Positions 16,760 through 16,895 of a DNA stretch of 16,895 bases are shown here, piece by piece. The notes beneath the pieces are model-generated. The model did no database searches. It saw nothing but the letters and a program-made list of their open reading frames with translations, and was not told the origin of the DNA. The stretch spans positions 89,664 through 106,558 of the forward strand of contig JAHBMJ010001834.1 in the NCBI GenBank assembly GCA_018398765.1, written 5' to 3'. This stretch comes from Chromera velia. Taxonomy: Eukaryota; Sar; Chromeraceae. Within the stretch, counting starts at the first letter, position 1, and every line of letters begins with the position of its first letter. The translations under genes and the position numbers were made by a program.

Positions 16760-16895
16760 TGCACACACACACACACTTATGTATATATACACACACACAC
16801 ACACTCCCACTCACAAACACACATACATACATACACAAACACATGCACACACATACACACACACAAAAAGAAGGGGGCGGGGGGGGGGGGGGGGG
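16760..16895. repeat. (CA)n-rich tail and terminal G run at window edge
   Basis: CA repeats with TATA and CATA interruptions run from about 16760 to 16865, followed by a purine stretch and a G run interrupted by one C (about 16871-16895). The G run at the very end may be a contig edge where the assembly stopped. Confidence 0.85.

Overview
The window is nuclear DNA of a eukaryote, most likely a protist. Its main gene is cut into about twelve exons by GT-AG introns, simple-sequence repeats are everywhere, a decayed non-LTR retrotransposon is present, and there are no bacterial-style operons or Shine-Dalgarno sites. A single-exon protease carries a leader that looks like a signal peptide followed by a transit peptide, as used for complex plastids. 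Together with the compact introns and microsatellite load this would suit an alga of the alveolate/chromerid kind. That placement is inference and no marker gene settles it.

Layout. 1-878 is AT-rich intergenic DNA with a fold-back element at 20-225. 879-8246 (minus strand) is a 12-exon gene for a DEAD-box RNA helicase of the DDX10/Dbp4 subfamily, about 1,013 residues when spliced, with every helicase motif present. 8247-8698 is a short head-to-head intergenic region. 8699-11176 (plus strand) is an intronless 825-codon calpain-like cysteine protease with an apparent Cys-His-Asn triad. 11177-11537 is AT-rich. 11538-13098 (minus strand) is the 3' end of a broken LINE-like retrotransposon. 13099-14535 is mostly AT-rich spacer with a long hairpin at 13492-13602. 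14536 to about 16738 (minus strand) holds scattered exons of an unrecognised, probably membrane-bound protein whose 5' part lies outside the window. The right edge dissolves into CA repeats and a G run.

Functionally, the helicase belongs to nucleolar small-subunit ribosome assembly. The protease probably acts in the secretory system or a plastid. They share a divergent intergenic region but no obvious pathway. The most unusual feature is how repeats relate to splice sites. A 108-bp unit has triplicated one acceptor together with 29 exonic bases. GTCA tetranucleotide arrays start exactly at donor sites, and TG arrays run directly into acceptors.
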